The notes under the pieces were generated by a model that did not search any database, was not told where the DNA came from, and worked only from the letters and a program-made list of their open reading frames with translations. Positions 1 to 7,776 of a stretch of 64,000 bases of DNA are shown one piece after another. Every line of letters begins with the position of its first letter. Position 1 is the stretch's first letter. Position numbers and translations under genes: made by a program. The stretch is from NCBI GenBank assembly GCA_021731365.1, contig JAKFXL010000022.1, positions 1-64,000 on the forward strand, given 5' to 3'. Source of the DNA: Gammaproteobacteria bacterium (GTDB lineage Bacteria > Pseudomonadota > Gammaproteobacteria > Tenderiales > Tenderiaceae).

Positions 1-90
1 GCTGCTATTGGTGCAGTCATGCGCAAGATTGTGCACGTCTGTTTTGGTGTACTGAAAAATCAACAGGCTTATTCTCTACAAGCGGCATAA
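1..90 (+). CDS. C-terminal end of an IS110-family transposase (cut by window edge)
   Basis: Frame 1 is open from the first base to the TAA at 88-90 and encodes 29 residues, including AVMRKIVHVCFGVLKNQQ. This resembles the conserved tail of IS110/IS1111 transposases (DEDD-type recombinases), where an AAIxAVMRKxxH-like segment precedes the stop. The rest of the gene lies left of the window. The insertion-sequence end must fall between 91 and about 150, only some 60 bp before metF. IS110 elements usually lack terminal inverted repeats and target duplications, so the exact boundary cannot be read here. The family call rests on this short tail only. Confidence 0.6.
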   Translation, partial: AAIGAVMRKIVHVCFGVLKNQQAYSLQAA

Positions 91-151
91 TTGCTACTTG
101 TAGAGGTGAGGGAGAGATGGTATCTACATTTGATCCGAGGATCATCCAAGC

Positions 152-997
152 ATGAACACGCAAAAAAAATACACCAAGTCCTACAGCTGCGAGTTCTTTC
201 CACCCAAGACCGAAAAGGGTGCGGAGAACCTGCGCGCCACACTGACAGAGCTGGCCTTACTCAAACCGGCCTATTTCTCTGTCACCTTCGGCGCCGGCGG
301 CAGCACTCAGGAAGGGACTTACGACACCGTCAAAGAGATTCAGGAGAAAGGCTATAACGCCGCGCCACACCTCTCCTGCGTCGGCTCGACCAAAGAGAAC
401 ATCCGTAAATTGTTGCAGAGCTATATCGCCATCGGCGTCAAGCGCATCGTCGCCCTGCGTGGTGACATGCCCTCCGGCATGCGCGACATGGGTGAACTGC
501 GTTACGCCAATGAGCTGGTGGCGTTTATCCGCAGTGAAACCGGTGACCACTTTCACATTGAGGTTGCCGCCTACCCCGAGATCCATCCGCAAGCACCCAA
601 TGCCCGCAAGGATCTGGAGAACTTTGCCCGTAAGGTGAAGGCTGGTGCCAACGCCGCCATCACCCAGTACTTCTACAACAGCGACGCCTATTTCCGTTTT
701 GTCGATGACTGCGAAAGCGTCGGCGTTGATCTGCCCATCATCCCCGGCATCATGCCCATCACCAACTACAGCCAGCTGGCGCGCTTCTCCGACATGTGTG
801 GTGCCGAGATTCCACGCTGGATGCGTAAACGGTTAGAGGCTTATGGAGATGACAAGGAGAGCATCGTCGCCTTTGGTGAAGAGGTGGTCACGGAACTGGG
901 GCGCAAGCTGCTCGATAACGGCGCACCGGGACTGCATTTTTACACTATGAATCAAACCGGCCCGACCACAGCGCTGTGGAAAAACCTCGGGCTTTGA
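152..997 (+). CDS. metF: methylenetetrahydrofolate reductase MetF
   Basis: Reduces 5,10-methylene-THF to 5-methyl-THF using FAD and NADH in the cytoplasm, supplying the methyl group for methionine synthesis. The 281 residues match the compact bacterial MetF length. Visible family motifs are the N-terminal SCEFFPPK with the catalytic Glu at about residue 14, VTFGAGGS near 45-51, ALRGD with the flavin/folate Asp at about 105, AAITQYFYN near 168-176 with the substrate Gln at about 172, and the C-terminal APGLHFYTMN. The ATG at 152 follows a GAGG about 12 nt upstream. In many proteobacteria metF follows ahcY; here the upstream neighbour is an IS110-type end, so the native promoter may have been displaced. 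No SAM or SAH riboswitch is seen in the roughly 60 nt between the transposase stop and this start. Confidence 0.96.
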   Translation: MNTQKKYTKSYSCEFFPPKTEKGAENLRATLTELALLKPAYFSVTFGAGGSTQEGTYDTVKEIQEKGYNAAPHLSCVGSTKENIRKLLQSYIAIGVKRIVALRGDMPSGMRDMGELRYANELVAFIRSETGDHFHIEVAAYPEIHPQAPNARKDLENFARKVKAGANAAITQYFYNSDAYFRFVDDCESVGVDLPIIPGIMPITNYSQLARFSDMCGAEIPRWMRKRLEAYGDDKESIVAFGEEVVTELGRKLLDNGAPGLHFYTMNQTGPTTALWKNLGL

Positions 998-1003
998 GCC
1001 ACG

Positions 1004-1037
1004 CCGGGGGGGCAAGCTCCGCCCTCCCTACTTTTTC
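1004..1037 (+). terminator. probable terminator between convergent metF and DUF3108 gene
   Basis: A G-rich run followed by GCAAGCTCC and then GCCCTCCC can fold into an imperfect GC hairpin, with a CTTTTTC tract just after it. It lies between two convergent stop codons and overlaps the end of the minus-strand gene. The stem contains mismatches. Confidence 0.45.
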
Positions 1038-2161
1038 TGCATCCCCTCCACCACCTGCTCCAGCACATCGCCATCACTGTTGGTGATCCGCACCTTGGCG
1101 GGTAGATACTGGTGGTCAACGGCGAGCCAGACCTCCACATCATCATCACTGGACTCTTTGCGGACCTTTCTCAGGTGCAGGGCGCGCAGCTCGCCCAGTC
1201 CCGTTTTAATCAGCGCCTCCCCCACCACCTCGGTATTGTAGATACCCAGCTTTCTGCCGCTGGTCATGGAAAATTGCAGAGTGCCACTGAAAGGAGCCTT
1301 AAGCCCAAACTGATATATAAAGGAGAGTTGATCCTGAGTGCCTGGTGGCAACGGCACGGTTGTCGCCTCCGTCACACGGCCATAGGTCAATGTTTTATTG
1401 GTGTAGTCAAAGGTGGCGTAGTAGGTTCTGTCCGCCTTCTGGCCGCGCTGCTCCCAGTAACTCTCCGGCTCCAGGCCGTTGGCGGTGATCCGCCCCTGGC
1501 TGGTCTGGACAATCATCTCACTGGTGAGAAAACGGGCCAGCCCCGCCGCTTCCACCACACTGGCAATCACATACTGGCCATTTTTGATATCCCAGGTGTG
1601 GACAATCTTGCCGATCTTGATCCCGTTTTTACCCTTAAAAAGCGAATAGTTAACGGTCAGCTTGAGCGGCGGATAGGACTCAACGGCGACCGGTTCCGGC
1701 ACCGCCGGCATGGTGGGGGCAACCGGCAGTGGCTCGCTGGCAGCCGAGGCCATCTGCTCAGGTTCGGGCAGAGGCTTATCCACAACGGGTGCTGATTCTG
1801 GTTCTGTCACAGGCACAACACCCTCAGCAGGCACCTCCTCTTTCACCTCTGGTTTTGGCGCACTTGACGGGGGCGGCTCCGGCGCAGCCAGCGAAGGCCC
1901 CGCCACATTGCTAACCGGCGCTGGTTTGGGTTTAGGGGCTACCGGTGGCGGCACTGGCACCTCAGGCGCAGGCGCGGCAATCCGCACCTTAAGCATGGAG
2001 ACCAGGTCTGTCGCCGTCTCTACCGATTTAGCGTCAGGGAACAGTGCCAGATGGATCTGCGGCATAAACAGCAGCCATACATGCAGCAGCAGTGATATCA
2101 ACAATGTTCCGGCTAAAATCCAACCACTGCGAGAAGATGAATGGGGGGCAACAATATTCAT
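1028..2161 (-). CDS. DUF3108 domain protein with TonB-like proline-rich stalk
   Basis: A 377-residue protein of unknown function. Residues 12-36 form one membrane-spanning segment preceded by a short cytoplasmic tail. Residues 60-165 are a Pro/Ala/Glu/Val-rich spacer resembling the periplasmic stalk of TonB or TolA. Residues 165-377 match the DUF3108 fold, a beta-rich periplasmic domain, starting near YPPLKLTVNYSLFKG and ending with a region around ITNSDGDVLEQVVEG. The anchored domain would sit in the periplasm at the end of a flexible arm. It is convergent with metF (30 nt between stops) and divergent from mdlA. No enzymatic residues are recognisable. Confidence 0.8.
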   Translation of the reverse strand: MNIVAPHSSSRSGWILAGTLLISLLLHVWLLFMPQIHLALFPDAKSVETATDLVSMLKVRIAAPAPEVPVPPPVAPKPKPAPVSNVAGPSLAAPEPPPSSAPKPEVKEEVPAEGVVPVTEPESAPVVDKPLPEPEQMASAASEPLPVAPTMPAVPEPVAVESYPPLKLTVNYSLFKGKNGIKIGKIVHTWDIKNGQYVIASVVEAAGLARFLTSEMIVQTSQGRITANGLEPESYWEQRGQKADRTYYATFDYTNKTLTYGRVTEATTVPLPPGTQDQLSFIYQFGLKAPFSGTLQFSMTSGRKLGIYNTEVVGEALIKTGLGELRALHLRKVRKESSDDDVEVWLAVDHQYLPAKVRITNSDGDVLEQVVEGMQKK

Positions 2162-2384
2162 ATTGAGAACAGCAGACTCTCTTTGATTTCTGGTTTTGCT
2201 TCAACCACTTTGCCAATGTCAGCTCATAACACCATCGCAAAACCGTGGGCGATGAGACCCACTCACAGCCATAACCGTGCACACTACTTGAGCCAGAGGC
2301 TTCTGAACAGTCAGCCCGTCACAAAAAAGGGCCATTATTTTGTACAATGGCCCCACAGTAGACACAATCTGGCTCACCACTTCT

Positions 2385-4124
2385 ATGCGTATCCTCCTCA
2401 AACTCCGCTGGTTTTTTCGTCTAAAGTGGCGCAGTTACGGCCTCTCTTTTGCGGCACTGCTGGCCATCGCCGGGTTGATCATGGTACCGCCCTGGATCAC
2501 CGGACGGATAGTGGATGCGGTGGCACAACAGCGTCTTACCCTCAACGACCTGCTGCTCGACATTGCCCTACTCATGGGTGTGGGGGTACTGGTCTACCTG
2601 TTGCGCATCCTCTGGCGACGCCAGCTCTATGGAGCCTCCTACCAGCTGGCGGCCCTGTTACGCAGCCGCATCTATGATCACCTGACCCTGATGGCCCCCG
2701 CCTTCTTCCAGCACCACAACACTGGCGACCTGATGGCGCGTGCCACCAATGATGTCACGGCGGTGGAAATGACCGCCGGTGAGGCGATACTGGCTCTGGT
2801 AGATGGGGTGATTACCGGCCTGGTTGTGCTGCTGGTGATGGCGGTGATGATGAGCTGGAAGCTCACCCTGCTGGCACTGCTGCCCTGGCCCATCATGGGC
2901 TACTTCATGTGGCATCTTGGCAACCAGATGCACGACACCTTTACCGAAGCGCAGCGCCAGTTCAGCCTGCTTAACGACAAAACCCAGGAGAGCATCTCTG
3001 GCATCCGTCTCATCAAGGCCTTTGGCCAGCAGCCGCAGACACTGGCGAGCTACAGCGCCGTGACTGCCGAGGTGAGCCGCGCCAATCTGGAGGTCGCCAA
3101 GGTTGAGGCCAAATATGACCCCACCATCTTTGTCACCGTCGGCACCTCCTTTATGCTCACTGTGGGTGGTGGTGCCTGGTGGATCCACCAGGGTGAACTC
3201 ACCGTTGGCGAGCTGACCACCTTCACCATGTATCTGGGCTATCTCATCTGGCCGATGTTTGCCTACGGCTGGACCCTTAACCTGCTGGAGCGTGGCAGCG
3301 CCGCCCATACCCGCATTGATGAGCTGTTTAATACCGCACCGCAGATTGGCGACCACGGCACACTGCCAGCGCCCGCCACCACCCGGATCGACATGGCGAT
3401 CACACAGTTCCGTTATCCCGGCAGCGAACACCACGCCCTGCAGCAGATCCACTGCACCATTCCGCCCGGTACCACCTTTGGCATCGTCGGCCATACCGGT
3501 AGTGGTAAAAGCACCCTCATCAATCTACTGCTACGCCAGTATGAGGATGATGCGGCACAGATCTGCATCGACGGCCAGCCACTGCACCACTATCCACTGG
3601 CGCTGCTACGCAGCCAATTTGGTGTAGTGCCACAAGACCCGTTTCTCTTCTCCGTTACCCTTGCCGAGAACATCGCCCTGGGCCGTCCCGACGCCACCCT
3701 TGATGAAATCCGTGCCGCCGCCGCCCTCGCCTGCATCGACAGCGACATCCTCGCCTTCCCACAGCAATACGATACATTGGTAGGGGAACGGGGCATCACC
3801 CTCTCTGGCGGCCAAAAGCAGCGTATCGCCATCGCCCGCGCCCTGCTGCTCGATCCGCCAGTACTGATACTGGATGACGCACTCTCTGCCGTTGACATGG
3901 GCACCGAACGGACCATCCTCAACCACCTGAAAGCGGCACGCCAAGGCCGCAGCAACATCATCATCTGTCATCGTCTCTCTGCCGTCACCGATGCTGACGA
4001 GATCATCGTGCTGCACCACGGCGCCATTCAGGAGCGTGGCCGCCATGGCCAATTACTGGAACACGACGGCTGGTACTCACAGATGTTCCGCTACCAACAG
4101 ATCGAGCAACAGATCAATGGATAA
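2385..4124 (+). CDS. mdlA: ABC exporter half-transporter MdlA (type I, degenerate ATP site)
   Basis: Membrane-fused ABC half-transporter of 579 residues. It aligns by eye along its length with E. coli MdlA: VPPWITGRIVD near the N-terminus, YGASYQLAALLRS, TGDLMARATND and ERGSAAHTRI. The N-terminal half has about six membrane segments. The ATPase half carries Walker A GHTGSGKST, signature LSGGQKQR and Walker B LILDDALSAVD. The usual catalytic Glu after Walker B is Asp, the mark of the degenerate partner in heterodimeric exporters. The frame is open 45 nt further upstream, but the ATG at 2385 begins the conserved MRILLKLRWFFR segment. The partner gene mdlB follows. The substrate is unknown; E. 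coli mdlAB is annotated as multidrug-like. Confidence 0.9.
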   Translation: MRILLKLRWFFRLKWRSYGLSFAALLAIAGLIMVPPWITGRIVDAVAQQRLTLNDLLLDIALLMGVGVLVYLLRILWRRQLYGASYQLAALLRSRIYDHLTLMAPAFFQHHNTGDLMARATNDVTAVEMTAGEAILALVDGVITGLVVLLVMAVMMSWKLTLLALLPWPIMGYFMWHLGNQMHDTFTEAQRQFSLLNDKTQESISGIRLIKAFGQQPQTLASYSAVTAEVSRANLEVAKVEAKYDPTIFVTVGTSFMLTVGGGAWWIHQGELTVGELTTFTMYLGYLIWPMFAYGWTLNLLERGSAAHTRIDELFNTAPQIGDHGTLPAPATTRIDMAITQFRYPGSEHHALQQIHCTIPPGTTFGIVGHTGSGKSTLINLLLRQYEDDAAQICIDGQPLHHYPLALLRSQFGVVPQDPFLFSVTLAENIALGRPDATLDEIRAAAALACIDSDILAFPQQYDTLVGERGITLSGGQKQRIAIARALLLDPPVLILDDALSAVDMGTERTILNHLKAARQGRSNIIICHRLSAVTDADEIIVLHHGAIQERGRHGQLLEHDGWYSQMFRYQQIEQQING

Positions 4125-4130
4125 ACAGCA
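4074..4130 (+). repeat. 57-bp direct repeat, copy 1 (3' end of mdlA)
   Basis: This copy covers the last mdlA codons and the original mdlA stop. It matches 4209-4265 at 56 of 57 positions; the difference is A at 4099 versus C at 4234. Within it, ATGGATAA contains both the mdlA stop and a now unused copy of the mdlB start codon. Confidence 0.97.
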
Positions 4131-4136
4131 ATGAAT

Positions 4137-4200
4137 GTAGGGTGCGCCGTGCGCACGAACGTTCTCCCCAACCATCCATGGTGCGCACAGCGCACCCTAC
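4137..4200. repeat. palindromic intergenic element (REP/MITE-like) inside the mdlA-mdlB junction
   Basis: The outer arms are GTAGGGTGCGCCGTGCGCAC at 4137-4156 and GTGCGCACAGCGCACCCTAC at 4181-4200. They are inverted complements at 19 of 20 positions around a 24-nt loop. GTAGGGTGCG palindromes of this kind are, from memory, frequent extragenic repeats in several environmental gammaproteobacteria. The whole inserted segment between the flanking duplications is 4131-4208 (78 bp). No open reading frame is present, so it would be mobilised in trans, if at all. As RNA it would form a strong hairpin between the two cistrons. Confidence 0.9.
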
Positions 4201-4208
4201 AGCACTGC

Positions 4209-4265
4209 TACTCACAGATGTTCCGCTACCAACCGATCGAGCAACAGATCAATGGATAAACAGCA
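4209..4265 (+). repeat. 57-bp direct repeat, copy 2 (vestigial mdlA tail plus mdlB start)
   Basis: Second copy of the duplicated sequence. It contains an untranslated relic of the mdlA C-terminus (reading FRYQPIEQQING, with Pro replacing Gln) and supplies the ATG used by mdlB at 4252. It also carries the sequence that would serve as the mdlB ribosome-binding region. Confidence 0.97.
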
Positions 4266-5994
4266 CCCCTTCATGCGTCTGCTCAGCTACGCACTGAGCG
4301 ACAGAAAGCTACTGCGCCAGGCGCTCATCCTGCTGCTCATCGCCACCGCCGCCGAAGTGGCAGGCCCGCTGTTGATCAAACTCTTTCTCGACGACTACGT
4401 GGTACCCGGCCACTGGCAGCCCAACGCCATGCTCGCCATCGGCGGCGCCTACCTCTTCTTCATGATCCTGGCCGCCGCCACCAACTACCTGCAGGCGGTG
4501 CGGCTCAACATCATCGCCCAACATGCGGTACAGACACTGCGGGAACAGGTATTTGCCAAAGCCATGGCGATGCCGTTGAGCTACTTCGACCGCACCCCCA
4601 CCGGCAGCCTCATCTCACGCATCACCAACGATACCGAATCAATCAAAGAGCTCTACGTCAACGTCATTGGCACCTTCATACAGAACATCATGCGCATCCT
4701 CGGCATCCTCATCGCCATGGCACTGCTCGACTGGCAGCTGATGATCATCTGCCTACTGTTTGTGCCCGTGGTCACAGCGCTGATGTACCTCTACCAGCGC
4801 CTCAGCGCCCCCATCTTCCACCAGGCCCGCACTCTGATCAGCGACATCAACGCCCGGCTGCACGAAACCATCCAGGGCATCAAAGTGCTGCAACTGCTCG
4901 GCCAGGAGCCACGCTTCCGCCGCGACTTTACCGCCCTCAGCAACGAACACAACCGGGTACGGCTACGCAACATCAAACTCGACTCCCTACTGCTGCGACC
5001 ATTGGTGGATATGATTCAGGTGGCGCTGCTCGCCGGGCTGCTCTACAGCTTTGGTTATCAATCCCTCAGCAGTCCGGTGGAGATCGGCGTCATCTACGCC
5101 TTTGTCACCTACCTGGGGCGCTTCTCCGAACCGTTAATCGAAATCACCCAGCGCCTCAGCCTCTATCAACAGGCCATCGTCGCCGGTGAACGTGTCTTCA
5201 CCCTGCTCGACAGCGACAACACCACCCCCACACGCCATGCCGACGCCCGCATCCACAGCGGCAAAATCGAATTCCGCCACCTCCACTTCAGTTACAACGA
5301 CACACAAAACGTCATCAACAACGTCAGCTTCACCATCCCCGCCGGCCAGTTCCACGCCATCATTGGCCACACCGGCAGCGGCAAAAGCACCCTCACCCAG
5401 CTATTGCTGCGCTTCTACACACCACAGCAAGGCGAGATAGAGATCGACAACCAACCACTGGAACACTTCAGCGAAGAGGAGCTACGCCAACGTGTTGGCA
5501 TCGTCCAGCAAGACCCCTTCATCTTCAACAGCAGCGTGCGCGACAACATCGCCATGGGCCAACCCTTCAGCGACTCACAGATCATGCACGCCGCCACCCA
5601 GGCCGGACTGCACGAACACGTACAGCGGCTACCACAAGGCTACAACACCATCATGAACGAACGGGGTAGCAACCTCTCCACCGGCCAGCGGCAACTGCTC
5701 GCCCTCGCCCGCACCCTGATCCACAACCCCAAAGTGCTAATCCTCGACGAAGCCACCGCCAACATCGACAGCCACACCGAGGCACAAATACAAAAGGCAC
5801 TCATGCAGCTGCGCGGCAAAATCACCTTATTGGTCATCGCCCACCGCCTCTCCACCATCGAAAAGGCCGACCAGATATTGGTGTTAAACCACGGCGAGCT
5901 AGTGCAACACGGCAGCCACAACGAGCTGCTGGGGATGGAGGGGGTCTATAGGCATCTGTATGAGATGCAGACGCTGGAGGTTGGGGAACAGTAA
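4252..5994 (+). CDS. mdlB: ABC exporter half-transporter MdlB (catalytic partner)
   Basis: Half-transporter of 580 residues aligning with E. coli MdlB: AAEVAGPLLIKLFLDDYV near the start, SRITNDTESIKELYV, GVIYAFVTYLGRFSEPLIE and QQAIVAGERVFTLLD. The N-terminal half has six predicted membrane segments. The ATPase half has Walker A GHTGSGKST, a non-canonical signature LSTGQRQ and Walker B LILDEATANID with a normal catalytic Glu. Together with MdlA this gives one consensus and one degenerate ATP site, as in other heterodimeric exporters. In the repeat copy upstream, the mdlB ATG would overlap the mdlA stop (ATGGATAA), so the pair was originally translationally coupled. A 78-bp element plus duplication now separates them by 127 nt. 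Confidence 0.9.
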   Translation: MDKQHPFMRLLSYALSDRKLLRQALILLLIATAAEVAGPLLIKLFLDDYVVPGHWQPNAMLAIGGAYLFFMILAAATNYLQAVRLNIIAQHAVQTLREQVFAKAMAMPLSYFDRTPTGSLISRITNDTESIKELYVNVIGTFIQNIMRILGILIAMALLDWQLMIICLLFVPVVTALMYLYQRLSAPIFHQARTLISDINARLHETIQGIKVLQLLGQEPRFRRDFTALSNEHNRVRLRNIKLDSLLLRPLVDMIQVALLAGLLYSFGYQSLSSPVEIGVIYAFVTYLGRFSEPLIEITQRLSLYQQAIVAGERVFTLLDSDNTTPTRHADARIHSGKIEFRHLHFSYNDTQNVINNVSFTIPAGQFHAIIGHTGSGKSTLTQLLLRFYTPQQGEIEIDNQPLEHFSEEELRQRVGIVQQDPFIFNSSVRDNIAMGQPFSDSQIMHAATQAGLHEHVQRLPQGYNTIMNERGSNLSTGQRQLLALARTLIHNPKVLILDEATANIDSHTEAQIQKALMQLRGKITLLVIAHRLSTIEKADQILVLNHGELVQHGSHNELLGMEGVYRHLYEMQTLEVGEQ

Positions 5995-6020
5995 TGGCCA
6001 GAAAGAACCAATATTCAATA

Positions 6021-6121
6021 TAGGGTGGGGGCACCCTAAAGGGTACAAGAGCCATTTTTTGGCGTAACCCACCAAGCGTGCTTCATTCGGCGTAATGCGC
6101 TCTGCTTAGTGCGCCTTATCG
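6021..6121. repeat. mosaic remnant of extragenic palindromic repeats
   Basis: The gap after mdlB contains a small hairpin, TAGGGTG/CACCCTA (6021-6038). This is followed by fragments typical of dispersed gammaproteobacterial repeats: GGCGTAACCCACC, then GGCGTAATGCGC and TAGTGCGCCTTA. The arms no longer pair as one intact palindrome, so this reads as a decayed or composite element. It lies between mdlB and the convergent ATPase gene. Confidence 0.45.
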
Positions 6122-6166
6122 CGTTGCCGGTAAAGGTGTCGGCAATACGGAAGTCCAAGGTGATGG

Positions 6167-7351
6167 TTACCGTTTGAATGTTGGTATCGCGCGGATCATG
6201 AAATCATCAAAGAGCGGAACAGTGAAATCCATGTCGCCGTGCGCAGGGCTATAGATCATCCCTTTGTTAATCAGCTTGGCTCGGACAGGGCCGAGACTGG
6301 TAACTTTAACGTTGAGAATATCAGCGATGTCCCCTGTACGATGCGCACCCGACCCAAGCTCTGCTATTGCTCGTAAAAAATTCTTTTCACTTGGTGTCAG
6401 ACGATCAAAACGCACCCGGAAAAAATTCTCGTCGAGACGTAGGATAACTGTCCTCTTGGCATCCCGGACAACCTGCAAGGTAATTGGACTTGTTGTTGCT
6501 AAATTCCAAGCTACGTAACCCCACTCCTGAAGAAAATAGGGATATCCCTTGGTCAGATGAAAAACCTCATCCAACGCTTCACCCTCAAAAGCGACTCCTG
6601 CTTCTTGTGCGGGTTCCTGCAATGCTTTTGCAGTGTCTTCTTGCGAGAGTGCACCGATATTCGGGAAGTTAAAAAGCCGCTCGGCATAAGACTTTGATTC
6701 ACCTGCCAGTCCGGGAAGGATAGGTAGCCCTGCACCCAGCAATACCAGAGGCAGCTGAAGCTGTTGAACCTTGTGCATCGCCATGATCAGTGCGCCCAAC
6801 TCCTTCTTGCTGAAGTATTGAATCTCATCAATGAAGATAGCCACTGCGCTCTTGCGATCCTCTGCTGCTTCGCCAATTGCAACAAAGAGACTAGGCAGGT
6901 CAATTTCCAAATCACCGCTATCAGCCGACCCCTTCTCCGGCTCAATATCCAACCCGATACTGACATCACCCACCGTAAGTTTGAGTGCTCCGATAAAGCT
7001 TCGAAGCACAGCCAAGCCGCGCTTGACCTTGTCTCCGGTTCCAGCAATCCGATCCAGATCATAGAGCAGGCTACGCAAATATGGTGCAATCAACGGGCCC
7101 AATGCTTTACCTTCGTGCGCCTCGATCGAAATGGTGCGGTATCCTGCGCCGTCTGCCATACGTTTGATTTCGTTTAGCAGCACAGTCTTGCCTACTCCGC
7201 GCAGGCCGGTCAACAGCATGCTTTTCTCAGGTTTCTTCTGCTTCACTCTACCCAACAGAATACGCGCCTGTTCAAGAATGGGGTCTCGCCCTACCAACTC
7301 GGGAGGTGGCGAACCGGCACCGGGAGAAAAAGGGTTTTTGATAGGATCCAT
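6167..7351 (-). CDS. stand-alone AAA ATPase with C-terminal winged-helix region
   Basis: A 394-residue cytoplasmic P-loop ATPase of the Orc1/Cdc6-like AAA_16 type. It starts with the family-like NPFSPGAGSPPPELVGRD. Walker A is GLRGVGKT (49-56), and Walker B is AIFIDEIQYF with the acidic pair at 175-176. The C-terminal roughly 85 residues, around LRAIAELGSGAHRTGDIAD, look like a winged helix. Proteins of this family often occur alone, and their function is not established; NTP-dependent regulation, DNA binding or defence have all been considered. It has no operon partner: it is convergent with mdlB across repeat remnants and has an AT-rich promoter region with three phased 10-bp repeats. Shine-Dalgarno support for the ATG is poor. 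Both features would fit acquisition by transfer. Confidence 0.8.
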   Translation of the reverse strand: MDPIKNPFSPGAGSPPPELVGRDPILEQARILLGRVKQKKPEKSMLLTGLRGVGKTVLLNEIKRMADGAGYRTISIEAHEGKALGPLIAPYLRSLLYDLDRIAGTGDKVKRGLAVLRSFIGALKLTVGDVSIGLDIEPEKGSADSGDLEIDLPSLFVAIGEAAEDRKSAVAIFIDEIQYFSKKELGALIMAMHKVQQLQLPLVLLGAGLPILPGLAGESKSYAERLFNFPNIGALSQEDTAKALQEPAQEAGVAFEGEALDEVFHLTKGYPYFLQEWGYVAWNLATTSPITLQVVRDAKRTVILRLDENFFRVRFDRLTPSEKNFLRAIAELGSGAHRTGDIADILNVKVTSLGPVRAKLINKGMIYSPAHGDMDFTVPLFDDFMIRAIPTFKR

Positions 7352-7353
7352 AG

Positions 7354-7383
7354 TCTAGTTATACCTATTTATATCCATTTATA
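7354..7383 (-). repeat. three contiguous 10-bp repeats just upstream of the ATPase gene
   Basis: On the minus strand the sequence reads TATAAATGGA, TATAAATAGG, TATAACTAGA in succession, ending 2 nt before the start codon. The 10-bp period places each copy on the same face of the helix, as expected of a cooperative operator. The copies also resemble -10 boxes, so overlapping promoters are an alternative. The position leaves no room for a normal Shine-Dalgarno sequence. Confidence 0.6.
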
Positions 7384-7729
7384 CATAGAATAGATAATAA
7401 ATCAGTATAAACTCTCAAGCAACCTCTGTGCTTGCCGTCGGCGGCAGTTGTTCGGAAAAACCAAACAACTGAATTCTCCCCTAGCCCTGTAGTCTGTATT
7501 CCATGCACCACTCCCCGAAACCATCTCTACTAGCTCATTTTGTGGTGAATCATCGAGTAGAACCATCATAAACAAGAAGGGGAAACTACATTATTTATGT
7601 GCATAGACTGCACTCTGCCTGACTGGAAAAATGAATAACATCAGGCACAGCTCCCCACAAAGGGACATAGAAACCAGAAATATAAAATGGCAATAACTGC
7701 ATAATGCTGGCGCAATGTTCAAGGGGCTT
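7384..7729. other. AT-rich intergenic region without recognisable genes
   Basis: This stretch upstream of the ATPase gene and downstream of the PEP-CTERM terminator has no coding frame with a credible ribosome-binding site. It presumably holds the ATPase promoter. No RNA gene or insertion-sequence end was recognised. Confidence 0.5.
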
Positions 7730-7759
7730 AAAACAGAAACAGGGGCCATTGGCCCCTGT
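7730..7759 (-). terminator. Rho-independent terminator of the PEP-CTERM gene
   Basis: ACAGGGGCCA (7739-7748) and TGGCCCCTGT (7750-7759) form a perfect 10-bp stem around a one-base centre. In the minus direction it is followed by TTCTGTTTT. It begins 18 nt after the stop codon of the minus-strand PEP-CTERM gene. Confidence 0.85.
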
Positions 7760-7776
7760 GTTTAACAACTGATTTT

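Noticed and set aside
257-592. Long antisense open frames within metF and many other genes
   Set aside because: They lie opposite strongly conserved coding sequence, lack ribosome sites and have arginine/proline-rich or otherwise unnatural compositions typical of high-GC shadow frames.
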